NCBI GenBank assembly: GCA_030602985.1
Contig: JAUVYR010000010.1
Span: 1 to 37,577, forward strand
From: Burkholderiales bacterium
Lineage (GTDB): Bacteria > Pseudomonadota > Gammaproteobacteria > Burkholderiales > Burkholderiaceae_C
Length of the DNA: 37,577 bases
Direction of reading: 5' to 3'
The notes under the pieces were generated by a model. The model did not search any database. It was not told the DNA's origin and worked only from the letters and a program-made list of their open reading frames with translations. Of this stretch, positions 9,330 to 17,540 are shown in pieces; position 1 is the first letter of the stretch, and every line of letters starts with the position of its first letter. The translations under genes were made by a program, and so were the position numbers.

Positions 9330-9406
9330 AGGGGAGTCGCCAAGTTGGTTAAGGCACCGGATTTTGATTCCGGCATGCGAGGGTTCGAGTCCTTCCTCCC
9401 CTGCCA
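9330..9406 (+). tRNA. tRNA-Gln (anticodon UUG)
   Basis: A complete cloverleaf can be drawn. The acceptor stem AGGGGAG (9330-9336) pairs with CTCCCCT (9396-9402). The anticodon stem CCGGA/TCCGG (9357-9361 and 9369-9373) encloses the loop TTTTGAT with anticodon TTG at 9364-9366. The T arm is GAGGG TTCGAGT CCTTC (9379-9395). The discriminator is G and CCA is encoded (9404-9406). Only 26 bases separate its 3' end from the prs start codon, so tRNA excision from a shared transcript would define the 5' end of prs mRNA. Confidence 0.96.
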
Positions 9407-9432
9407 AATTTATTACCTGCGCCGAGCTATCC

Positions 9433-10416
9433 ATGCAAACGTTCTCGCCAGTGCAAACACCGGATTTCATGTTGTTCACCGGTAACGCCAATCCGGTTCT
9501 GGCGGCGGAGATTGCTCAGCATCTGGGCACCCGTCTGGGCCTGGCCAATGTCGGGCGCTTCTCGGACGGCGAGGTCACCGTCGAAATCACCCAGAACGTT
9601 CGTGCCCGTCATGTCTTCGTGGTGCAGTCCACCTGCGCCCCGACCAACGAGAACCTGATGGAACTCGTCATCATGGTCGACGCGCTGAAGCGCGCGTCCG
9701 CCGTCAGCGTGTCGGCCGTCATCCCCTATTTCGGCTATGCCCGACAGGACCGCCGCCCGCGTTCCAGCCGTGTGCCCATTTCGGCCAAGGTCGTGGCCAA
9801 CATGTTGCAGGTGGTGGGCATCAACCGCGTGCTGACCATGGATCTCCACGCCGACCAGATTCAGGGCTTCTTTGACATTCCGGTCGACAACATCTACGCA
9901 TCGCCGGTGTTGCTGGGTGATCTTCGCGCCAAGAACTATGCCGATCTGCTGGTGGTCTCGCCAGACGTGGGTGGCGTGGTGCGTGCACGCGCTCTGGCCA
10001 AGCAGCTCAACTGCGACATGGCCATCATCGACAAGCGTCGGCCTAAACCCAATGTGTCTGAAGTCATGCATGTGATCGGTGACATCGAAGGCCGCAACTG
10101 CGTCATCATGGACGACATGATCGACACCGCCGGCACACTGGTGAAGGCCGCCGAAGTGCTCAAGGAGCGCGGTGCCAAGAAGGTATACGCCTACTGCACC
10201 CACCCCATTTTCTCGGGCCCGGCCATCGACCGCATCGCCAAAGGCGACGCGCTCGACGAAGTGGTCGTGACCAACACCATTCCTTTGAGCCAGGCTGCAC
10301 AGGCTTGCTCCAAGATCCGCCAGCTCTCCGTGGCACCGCTGATGGCCGAAACCATCGCGCGTATCACCCGCGGGGAGTCGGTGATGAGTTTGTTTGCAGA
10401 TTCGGACGCCGCCTGA
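9433..10416 (+). CDS. prs: Ribose-phosphate pyrophosphokinase (PRPP synthetase), canonical class I
   Basis: Prs makes PRPP from ribose 5-phosphate and ATP for purine, pyrimidine, NAD, His and Trp synthesis. The frame is open farther upstream through the tRNA, but the start at 9433 ([18 protein letters not shown]) gives the usual 327 residues. Signature parts are the ATP-binding [10 protein letters not shown] (98-107), [11 protein letters not shown] (137-147), the catalytic flexible loop KRRPKPN (201-207) and the PRPP-binding loop DDMIDTAGT (227-235). No strong ribosome binding site is seen in the short 26-base gap after tRNA-Gln. The first 16 bases of the gene resemble an enterobacterial PurR operator. 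A second, divergent PRPP synthetase homologue lies at 28230-29123. Confidence 0.97.
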   Translation: MQTFSPVQTPDFMLFTGNANPVLAAEIAQHLGTRLGLANVGRFSDGEVTVEITQNVRARHVFVVQSTCAPTNENLMELVIMVDALKRASAVSVSAVIPYFGYARQDRRPRSSRVPISAKVVANMLQVVGINRVLTMDLHADQIQGFFDIPVDNIYASPVLLGDLRAKNYADLLVVSPDVGGVVRARALAKQLNCDMAIIDKRRPKPNVSEVMHVIGDIEGRNCVIMDDMIDTAGTLVKAAEVLKERGAKKVYAYCTHPIFSGPAIDRIAKGDALDEVVVTNTIPLSQAAQACSKIRQLSVAPLMAETIARITRGESVMSLFADSDAA

Positions 10417-10436
10417 AGCGGCGGCTCGAACTGCAA

Positions 10437-10475
10437 CAAAAAGCGGCACACCGTTTTCGGAGGGTGTGCTTTTTA
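10437..10475 (+). terminator. Intrinsic terminator between prs and rplY
   Basis: The perfect 7-bp stem GCACACC (10446-10452) and GGTGTGC (10463-10469) is followed by five T. A-rich sequence precedes it. It lies 30 bases after the prs stop and about 50 bases before rplY. It may act as a full stop or as an attenuator, since no clear promoter for rplY is seen between it and the gene. Confidence 0.85.
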
Positions 10476-10523
10476 TGTTTGGGACTGCGCTGGTCGCGGC
10501 CAGGCCCTTTATGGAGTTGAATC

Positions 10524-11147
10524 ATGAAATTTGTCGCTTTTGAGCGCAGCAAGCAGGGTACGGGTGCGAGCCGCCGCCTGCGCAATGCCGGTCGTGCACC
10601 GGGCATCGTGTTTGGTGGCAATGCTGCCCCCGCCACCATCGAACTGGACCACAATGCCCTGTGGCACGCGGTTCAAAAGGAGTCTTTCCACGCCTCCATC
10701 CTCGACATGGAACTGAACGGCCAAGTTCAAAAAGTGCTGCTGCGTGATGTGCAGTACCACCCGTTCAAGCCCCAGGTTCTGCATGTGGACTTCCAGCGCG
10801 TGGACGACAAGACCCGCCTGCACAAGAAAGTGCCTCTGCACTTCATCAACGCCGAGAACTCACCGGCCGTCAAGATCGACAAGTGCCTGGTGAATCACGT
10901 GATCACCGAAATCGAAATCGAGTGCCTGGCCATCCAGCTGCCCGAATTCATCGAGGTGGATTTGGGTGAAGCCGTGAAGGGTCAGTCCATCCACGCCAAC
11001 GACCTCAAGATGCCCGCTGGCGTCAAGATCGTCACCCATGGCAAGCCCAACCCCACCATCGCCACCATCGTGGAACCGGTGGAGGAAGTCATTGCTGCAC
11101 CGGTCGCCAGCGCCGCTGACGACAAGAAGGGCAAGAAGAAGAAATAA
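10524..11147 (+). CDS. rplY: 50S ribosomal protein L25 (Ctc form)
   Basis: L25 binds 5S rRNA in the large subunit. At 207 residues this is the long Ctc/TL5 form, with an L25 RNA-binding domain ([62 protein letters not shown]) followed by the C-terminal beta domain ([38 protein letters not shown]). The end is a lysine-rich tail (KKGKKKK). The start follows GGAG (about 10512-10515) at good distance. It lies between two intrinsic terminators, so it may be transcribed partly by read-through from prs, as in many bacteria where prs, rplY and pth are adjacent. Confidence 0.96.
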   Translation: MKFVAFERSKQGTGASRRLRNAGRAPGIVFGGNAAPATIELDHNALWHAVQKESFHASILDMELNGQVQKVLLRDVQYHPFKPQVLHVDFQRVDDKTRLHKKVPLHFINAENSPAVKIDKCLVNHVITEIEIECLAIQLPEFIEVDLGEAVKGQSIHANDLKMPAGVKIVTHGKPNPTIATIVEPVEEVIAAPVASAADDKKGKKKK

Positions 11148-11165
11148 TTCTTCCTGCGCTCCGAT

Positions 11166-11192
11166 TCAGGCCCGCTCCGTGCGGGCCTTTTT
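11166..11192 (+). terminator. Intrinsic terminator after rplY
   Basis: The stem GGCCCGC (11169-11175) and GCGGGCC (11181-11187) with a 5-base loop is followed directly by five T. It begins 21 bases after the rplY stop and lies before pth. Confidence 0.9.
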
Positions 11193-11240
11193 ACTCGCCC
11201 ATCCTTTCGCTCGTCCTCTCATTTGCTGAAGGCCTGTTGC

Positions 11241-12131
<891 letters not shown>

Positions 12132-12143
12132 TCAACGCCAGAT

Positions 12144-12647
12144 TTAGCGCGCAGGTGACGCCAGACGACGGGCCACCGTTGGGCTGACCATGGCCATCAC
12201 GTCACCACCCAGCAGCGCAATTTCACGGACGAGCGTACTGGAAATGCACTGAAGCTGCGGCTGCGGCAACAAAAACAATGTGTCGACTGTGGGCAACAGC
12301 TTGCGATTCATGGCCGCCATCTGGGCCTCATAGTCAAAGTCCGTCAGGTTGCGTATGCCTCGCACCACCGCCTGGGCTGCATGCTGGCGGCAAAAGTCCA
12401 TGATCAGTCCCTCGAACGGCAACACGCGTATGCGGGGCTGATGCTGGAACACCTCGGCCACCATGGCGATCCGCTCGTCGAGGGTGAAGCGGGTCTTTTT
12501 GTGATGAGCCACCGCCACCGCGACAATGAAATCGTCAAACAGCGCAGCTGCGCGCAGGATCACGTCCTCGTGACCCAGGGTGATGGGGTCAAAGGTGCCA
12601 CTGTAGACACCGGTGCGGGTGGTCGAGGAAGGGGTCGGGTTGCTCAT
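12144..12647 (-). CDS. coaD: Phosphopantetheine adenylyltransferase
   Basis: CoaD transfers AMP from ATP to 4'-phosphopantetheine, the fourth step of CoA synthesis. The 167-residue length is normal. The nucleotidyltransferase signature is YSGTFDPITLGHEDVI (about residues 14-29, T/HxGH). VVRGIRNLTDFDYEAQMAAMNRKL binds substrate, and the C-terminal ISSTLVREIALLGGDV contains the ISSTxxR motif. The ATG overlaps the rsmD stop by 4 bases. RsmD and CoaD are neighbours, sometimes fused, in many bacteria, which supports both calls. Confidence 0.97.
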   Translation of the reverse strand: MSNPTPSSTTRTGVYSGTFDPITLGHEDVILRAAALFDDFIVAVAVAHHKKTRFTLDERIAMVAEVFQHQPRIRVLPFEGLIMDFCRQHAAQAVVRGIRNLTDFDYEAQMAAMNRKLLPTVDTLFLLPQPQLQCISSTLVREIALLGGDVMAMVSPTVARRLASPAR

Positions 12648-13282
12648 AGCACCCGATTATCCTCAACCGCTGCGCCTGCGGGGGCATATTCAGCGTCCAG
12701 CACGAACAGGTGGTAGTGCACCGCGCCCGCTTTCCCGTGCCGATGCAGGCGCCAAGGCAAGGCGGGCAGATCCGCCTCCTGCCAGGGCCGCCCGGCCTCC
12801 AGATAAATCATGGCCCCTGCACGCAAGGACGGGTGGACACGCACCATCACGTCCCGAAAAAGGGCTTCGTTCCAGGCGTTGGCGGCATCCCCGAACGGCG
12901 GGTCCAGAAACACCACATCCCAGCCACGATGGGTACCCCCAAGCCACTGCAGGGCATCGCCAGCGTGGATCTGGACCTGCTTTGCCCCCAGGCGCAGCAC
13001 ATGCTGACGCAGCGCCTTGACGAGCTGGGCATCCCGTTCGACCAGAACCACTTCCTTGGCCCCGCGTGAAGCCGCTTCCAGCCCAAGGGCGCCAGAGCCC
13101 GCAAACAGGTCCAGACAACGCAGGCCGGTCAGGTCCTGGCCCAGCCAGTTGAAGAGGGTTTCCCGCACGCGGTCAGGTGTGGGGCGCAGCCCTTCGACCG
13201 GTGGAACGGGCAATTTGCTGCGCTTCCATTGCCCGCCGATCAGGCGTACCTCGCCCGGCGGTGGCCGTTTGAGGGGTCTCAT
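12644..13282 (-). CDS. rsmD: 16S rRNA (guanine(966)-N(2))-methyltransferase RsmD
   Basis: RsmD methylates G966 of 16S rRNA during 30S assembly using SAM. The 212-residue protein has the N-terminal EVRLIGGQWKRSKLPVP and the family stretch RPTPDRVRETLFNWLG. SAM motif I is CLDLFAGSGALGLEAASRGA (about 78-97). The catalytic N-methyltransferase motif DPPF lies in DVVFLDPPFGDAANAW. It is tightly packed: 4-base overlaps both with the M16 partner gene upstream and with coaD downstream. Confidence 0.96.
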   Translation of the reverse strand: MRPLKRPPPGEVRLIGGQWKRSKLPVPPVEGLRPTPDRVRETLFNWLGQDLTGLRCLDLFAGSGALGLEAASRGAKEVVLVERDAQLVKALRQHVLRLGAKQVQIHAGDALQWLGGTHRGWDVVFLDPPFGDAANAWNEALFRDVMVRVHPSLRAGAMIYLEAGRPWQEADLPALPWRLHRHGKAGAVHYHLFVLDAEYAPAGAAVEDNRVL

Positions 13283-14619
13283 GAAGCCGGACCACCCAGC
13301 ATCACGGTCACCATGCGGTGAGGGTCAAGCACCCGTTGCAAGGCGCTCATCACCTGCTCGCGGGTGACGGCACCCATCCGGGTGGTCCAGGTATCCAGAT
13401 GGTCCATGGGCAGATCATGCCATGCCATGGCCGCCACGTTGTCCAGCAGCTTGCGATTGCTGTCCAGCCGCAGGGCAAAGCCGTTGATCAGCGAGGCCTT
13501 GGCTTCGGCCAGTTCGTCGTCGGTCGGGCCCTCGGTGATGAAACGGCGCAGCTCGGCGTGAATCAGGGCAACGGCTTCTTCAGCCTGCTCGGGCCGTGTG
13601 CTCATGCTGACTGCAAATGGGCCGGCATGACGGCCTGGAGAAAAGAAGCTGAAAATGCCATAGGTCAATCCACGCCGCTCGCGAATCTCCTGCATCAGCC
13701 GCGACGAAAACCCGCCTCCCCCCAGGATATGGTTGGCCAGGGTGAGCGCCATGAAGTCGGGATCGCTGCGCGGAAAACCGGGCTGACCGATCAGGATCTG
13801 GGTTTGCACGGCATTGAACGGCACGCGCAGCGTCTGGCCCGCCTCCAGCGGAGCCACGTCGGCGATGGTCGGCAGGGGCGCACACGAGCGGCTGGACAGA
13901 CCGGCCATCAGCTGGCCCACAATGGCATCCGCCTGGGCACGGCTCACATCACCCACCAGCGTGACACGGGCATCACAAGCACGGACGTGGCGAAGGTAGA
14001 AACCGCGCATGTCGTCGACGCCTACGCGGGCCCAGGTCTCCGGTCGCGGCTCAAACCCATAGGGGTGGTCGCCGAACACCGCCGACTGGAAGTGCCGGTT
14101 GGCCACCACATTCGGGCGGGTCTGAGACTGGCGCCAGCCCGCCACCAGGCGGTCACGCTCGCGCGCCCAGACCGCCTCGGGGAAAGCGGGTGCAGCCAGC
14201 TGGCGAGCGGCCAGCGCCACGGCATCCTGCAGAATGTCCGGCTGACTCAGCGTGCGCAAACGGGCAGAAAAACGATCGGCCGTGCTCTGCATCGTGAATT
14301 GCGCACCCAGATCCGCCCAGGCTTCCACCAGCTCGTTTTCATCCAGCGCTGGCTGACCCGACTGGGCTGCCAGGCCCTTGTCCATCATCAGGGCTGTGGC
14401 TTGAGACAAACCGGCCTGTTCGGCGGGGTCGCGTCGGCTGCCACCATCAAAATCGATGTGGACATCCAGCATGGGCAGCGCCGTGAGTGTGACCAACTGC
14501 ACGCGGGTGCCGTTGGGCTGCGTCCATTGCTCGATGGGCGGGGCCGCCCACAGCGACCCGGTGACCAACAAACCAGCCATCCCCACCGACCAGACACGAG
14601 AACACAACAGCCCTTTCAT
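13279..14619 (-). CDS. M16-family peptidase-like protein lacking the zinc site
   Basis: This 446-residue protein has a Sec-type signal peptide (VWSVGMAGLLVTGSLWAAPP) and two M16 domains. At the place where active members carry HxxEH it reads AGLSQATALMMDKG, so it cannot bind catalytic zinc there. It keeps the substrate-binding RERRGLTYGIFSFF segment (the R...Y motif) in its C-terminal half. The upstream neighbour has the opposite pattern, an intact HVVEH and a weak R/Y segment. Such pairs are known to form heterodimers in which one chain gives the zinc site and the other the R/Y site. The location is probably periplasmic. It overlaps both neighbours by 4 bases, implying coupled, near-stoichiometric translation. 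Confidence 0.9.
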   Translation of the reverse strand: MKGLLCSRVWSVGMAGLLVTGSLWAAPPIEQWTQPNGTRVQLVTLTALPMLDVHIDFDGGSRRDPAEQAGLSQATALMMDKGLAAQSGQPALDENELVEAWADLGAQFTMQSTADRFSARLRTLSQPDILQDAVALAARQLAAPAFPEAVWARERDRLVAGWRQSQTRPNVVANRHFQSAVFGDHPYGFEPRPETWARVGVDDMRGFYLRHVRACDARVTLVGDVSRAQADAIVGQLMAGLSSRSCAPLPTIADVAPLEAGQTLRVPFNAVQTQILIGQPGFPRSDPDFMALTLANHILGGGGFSSRLMQEIRERRGLTYGIFSFFSPGRHAGPFAVSMSTRPEQAEEAVALIHAELRRFITEGPTDDELAEAKASLINGFALRLDSNRKLLDNVAAMAWHDLPMDHLDTWTTRMGAVTREQVMSALQRVLDPHRMVTVMLGGPAS

Positions 14620-16022
14620 CGTGACCCCTCCTCGGGCAGCAGCACGCCCACGGTCAATTGCGTGTCATCGAAATACCGGGCGGCCACGCTTTGCACCTGT
14701 TCAGGTGTGATCTGTTGCAACCTGTCGATCAGCAGGCGCGCGGTCTCCATGGGCCAGCCCAGCGTCCAGTAGGTGCCCAGTTCACGCGCCTGGGCGAAGG
14801 TGGAATCGAGCTTGAAGACTTCGTTGGCGATCCACTGGTTTTTGACGCGCCGCAGTTCCGCTTCGGTCACACCCTCCTCGGCCACGCGGCGCACCTCGGC
14901 ACGCAAGGCCTGTTCCAGCTCGGCCGGGGTGACCCCTTCGACCGGACTGCCCGACAGCATGAACAACGGCGGGCTGCGGCCCGTCACACTGAACCAGGCG
15001 CCCACGCTGTCGGCCACTCGGCGGCCAGTAAGCCCCTGGCCCTGAACGAGCGATCTTTCCAGCCGCGCCGCACTGTGCCCGTCCAGCACACCCGAAAGCA
15101 ACAGCAAGGCCAGGGCATCGACGCTGGCCGGATCATCCGCGGTGGGGTGGCTGAGTGACGGGGCTTTGTAGCCCATCAAGACCAGCGGCCGGTCGGTGGC
15201 CCCGCGATACTCGATGCGGCGCGTGCCCCGCTGCACGGGCTCGGTCTGGGGCTTGCGATCTGGCACCACACCCGCAGGAATGGCCCCGTAATATTGGGCG
15301 GCCCAGGCCTTGACCTGATCGACGTCCACATCGCCCACCACCACGACAGCCGCATTGGCCGGCACGTACCACTGGCGGTAGAAGGCCCGGGCATCGTCCG
15401 GCTTCAGACTCTGGAGGTCACTCATCCAGCCGATGATGGGGCGCCGCGTGGGGTGCGCCAGAAAAGCGGTGGCCTGAAACACCTCGAACATCCGCGACTG
15501 GGCCGACTCCTCCACCACCTGCCGGCGCTCCTCCTTGATCACATCCATCTCGGTGAAGAACGCTTCGTCGGACCAGACATTGTTGGCAAAACGATCGGCT
15601 TCCAGCCGCATCACATCAACCAGACGGTCGGCGGGAATCTGTTGGTGATAGGCAGTGACGTCGCGGCTAGTGAATGCGTTGTCACGCCCGCCGAGCGCGG
15701 CCACACGTCGAGAAAACTCGCCCTCGGTCAGCGTGGGCGTACCTTTGAACAGCATGTGTTCCACCACATGCGCCAGACCTGAGAAACCATCCACCTCATC
15801 CATCGACCCTACACGGACCCAGACCATGTGCACGGCGGTCGGGGCGCGACGGTCCGGCTGGACGATGACGGTCATGCCGTTATCCAGGGTGGACACATGA
15901 ACGGATACGGTCGGGGCCGACGCATGGATCGGCGTAGCGATCGACACCGCAAACAAGCCAGCCCCACAGGCGGCCACCCATGACCGAAGATGGTGCTTCA
16001 ACGAATGAATCAAGGGTTTCAT
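14616..16022 (-). CDS. Zinc-dependent M16-family peptidase
   Basis: This is the catalytic partner of the M16 pair. The start at 16022 (MKPLIHSLKHHLRSW) gives 468 residues with a signal peptide (VAACGAGLFAVSIATPIHASA). The frame extends 10 codons farther upstream, but that would run to the ftsY start codon. The inverted zinc motif is intact as GLAHVVEHMLFKGTPT. The distal Glu region MDVIKEERRQVVEES follows about 70 residues later. The C-terminal domain has a degenerate R/Y segment (LVQGQGLTGRR). Substrate is unknown; relatives process or degrade peptides in the periplasm. Only 30 bases separate it from ftsY on the other strand, so promoters of both genes must overlap the opposing gene. Confidence 0.92.
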   Translation of the reverse strand: MKPLIHSLKHHLRSWVAACGAGLFAVSIATPIHASAPTVSVHVSTLDNGMTVIVQPDRRAPTAVHMVWVRVGSMDEVDGFSGLAHVVEHMLFKGTPTLTEGEFSRRVAALGGRDNAFTSRDVTAYHQQIPADRLVDVMRLEADRFANNVWSDEAFFTEMDVIKEERRQVVEESAQSRMFEVFQATAFLAHPTRRPIIGWMSDLQSLKPDDARAFYRQWYVPANAAVVVVGDVDVDQVKAWAAQYYGAIPAGVVPDRKPQTEPVQRGTRRIEYRGATDRPLVLMGYKAPSLSHPTADDPASVDALALLLLSGVLDGHSAARLERSLVQGQGLTGRRVADSVGAWFSVTGRSPPLFMLSGSPVEGVTPAELEQALRAEVRRVAEEGVTEAELRRVKNQWIANEVFKLDSTFAQARELGTYWTLGWPMETARLLIDRLQQITPEQVQSVAARYFDDTQLTVGVLLPEEGSR

Positions 16023-16052
16023 AGAATGTGGATGATTCCAGAAACCAAGCAA

Positions 16053-17132
16053 ATGTTCAGTTTCCTCAAGAAAAAATTGTTTTCAGGCCCGGCGGACGCC
16101 GAAACGCCACCGGCACCAGCGACGGCACCTCCAACCACGCAGCCCGCTGCTGTGCCGGCGATCGACGCGCCTGCGGCTCGCTCGACCGTCGATGCCGCAA
16201 CTACCGAAACAGACCGTCAGTCATGGATGCACCGGCTCAAAGCCGGTCTGAAAAAAACCGGAACGGGCCTGACAGCGGTCTTCACCGGCACTCAGATCGA
16301 CGACACGCTGTACGAAGAGCTTGAGAGCGCGCTGCTCATGGCCGATACGGGCATGACTGCCACCGCATTTCTGCTGGAGGACCTCCGTCGGCGTGTCAAG
16401 GCCACCCGCACCACCGATCCAGCGGGCGTCAAAACACTGCTGACACAATCCATCGCGGATCTTCTCAAGCCGCTAGAAAAACCCCTGACTATCGATCATC
16501 CTTCTGGTGGCCCTATGGTCCTGATGGTCGCGGGTGTCAATGGCGCCGGCAAGACGACCACCATCGGCAAGCTCACCTGGCACCTGTCAAACGCAGGCGC
16601 ACAAGTGTTGCTGGCTGCAGCCGACACATTCCGCGCGGCCGCGCGAGAGCAGCTGGGCGTGTGGGCACAGCGAAATACGGTCGAGATCATCAGTCAGGAG
16701 GGCGGGGATCCCGCCGCCGTCAGCTTTGATGCGGTCACGGCCGGCCGGGCCCGTGGCAAAGATGTGGTGATCGTGGATACGGCCGGCCGGCTGCCTACCC
16801 AGCTGCACTTGATGGAAGAGCTCAAGAAGATCAAGCGAGTCGTGCAAAAAGCGGATGCCACGGCCCCACATGAAGTCGTGCTCGTGATCGACGGCAACAC
16901 CGGCCAGAATGCCATGGCGCAGGTCAAGGCCTTTGACGCCGCCCTCCAGCTGACCGGTCTGGTGGTGACCAAGCTCGACGGAACAGCCAAGGGCGGGATT
17001 CTGGCGGCCATCGCGATGTGGGCGGTCGAAAACAAACGCCAGCTGCCGGTCTTCTTCATTGGTGTGGGTGAACAGCTGGACGACCTGCAGACATTCGACG
17101 CCCATGAGTTTGCCCAGGCGTTGCTGGACTGA
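16053..17132 (+). CDS. ftsY: Signal recognition particle receptor FtsY
   Basis: FtsY is the SRP receptor GTPase that brings ribosome-nascent chain complexes to SecYEG. The start at 16053 (MFSFLKKKLFSG) gives 359 residues. A short Ala/Pro/Thr-rich acidic A domain (residues 12-55) precedes the NG domain. GTPase motifs are GVNGAGKTTTIGKL (G1), DTFRAAAREQL (G2), DTAGRLPTQ (G3), TKLDGTAKGG (G4) and FIGVGEQLDDLQTF near the end. A TAGAAT box at 16022-16027 is a possible -10. It would lie exactly at the start of the divergent M16 gene and give a very short leader. ftsY stands alone here, without ftsE/ftsX following. Confidence 0.97.
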   Translation: MFSFLKKKLFSGPADAETPPAPATAPPTTQPAAVPAIDAPAARSTVDAATTETDRQSWMHRLKAGLKKTGTGLTAVFTGTQIDDTLYEELESALLMADTGMTATAFLLEDLRRRVKATRTTDPAGVKTLLTQSIADLLKPLEKPLTIDHPSGGPMVLMVAGVNGAGKTTTIGKLTWHLSNAGAQVLLAAADTFRAAAREQLGVWAQRNTVEIISQEGGDPAAVSFDAVTAGRARGKDVVIVDTAGRLPTQLHLMEELKKIKRVVQKADATAPHEVVLVIDGNTGQNAMAQVKAFDAALQLTGLVVTKLDGTAKGGILAAIAMWAVENKRQLPVFFIGVGEQLDDLQTFDAHEFAQALLD

Positions 17133-17166
17133 TCCCGCTGGCGAATAAGCATATAACGATTCGATA

Positions 17167-17196
17167 TTGGCACGCATGTGCCTGGCTTTCTATACT
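17167..17196 (+). promoter_or_regulatory. Promoter with internal inverted repeat, upstream of fccAB
   Basis: TTGGCA (17167-17172), an 18-base spacer and TATACT (17191-17196) form a good sigma-70 promoter about 30 bases before the fccA start codon. An inverted repeat GGCAC-GCAT-GTGCC (17169-17182) overlaps the -35 and the spacer, where a repressor would block polymerase. AGGAGAG (17212-17218) is a strong ribosome binding site for the ATG at 17227. Confidence 0.65.
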
Positions 17197-17226
17197 CGTT
17201 CCTGACATCATGAGGAGAGATTGACG

Positions 17227-17529
17227 ATGAATGCCGTCACGAAGCTACTGGCCATGGGTGTGCTGGGCACCACCGCCGCCCTGGCTCAAGCCCAGGTAAA
17301 TGAAATACGTGTATGGGCCGCTGCATGCGCCGCCTGCCATGGCACGGAAGGTCGTGCAGTCCCGGGCATGGCCGCACTGGCCGGCAAGCCGCAGAGCGCC
17401 ATTGAGCAGGCCATGCTGGACTTCAAGCACGGCCGCCGCCCGGCCACCCTGATGCACCATATTGCCAAGGGTTATACCGACGAACAGATCGCCCAGATCG
17501 CCGCTTATTTTGCGGCTCAGAAACCCTGA
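17227..17529 (+). CDS. fccA: Monoheme cytochrome c subunit of flavocytochrome c sulfide dehydrogenase
   Basis: This 100-residue periplasmic c-type cytochrome takes electrons from the FccB flavoprotein. The signal peptide (MNAVTKLLAMGVLGTTAALAQAQ) is cleaved near residue 22. The single heme site is CAACH at residues 34-38, and Met76 in TLMHHIAKGYTDEQ is the likely distal ligand. The remainder (MAALAGKPQSAIEQAMLDFKHG; IAQIAAYFAAQKP) is typical of the c553/FccA family. It is shorter than the diheme FccA of purple sulfur bacteria and resembles monoheme SoxE-like subunits. The ATG at 17227 is set by the AGGAGAG site; a TTG two codons upstream is less likely. It precedes fccB by 11 bases. Confidence 0.88.
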   Translation: MNAVTKLLAMGVLGTTAALAQAQVNEIRVWAAACAACHGTEGRAVPGMAALAGKPQSAIEQAMLDFKHGRRPATLMHHIAKGYTDEQIAQIAAYFAAQKP

Positions 17530-17540
17530 GGGAGCCCTAC

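Noticed and set aside
9307-9432. Upstream in-frame extension of prs through the tRNA gene
   Set aside because: The extra 42 codons translate the tRNA-Gln sequence itself; the ATG at 9433 gives the normal protein.
13318-14772. A 484-codon plus-strand frame opposite the M16 genes
   Set aside because: It crosses the junction of two real genes on the other strand and shows the composition of a reverse-strand shadow without any domain.
16022-16052. Ten-codon N-terminal extension of the M16 protease
   Set aside because: It has no family likeness, would precede the signal peptide and would run up to the ftsY start; the ATG at 16022 gives a normal signal peptide.
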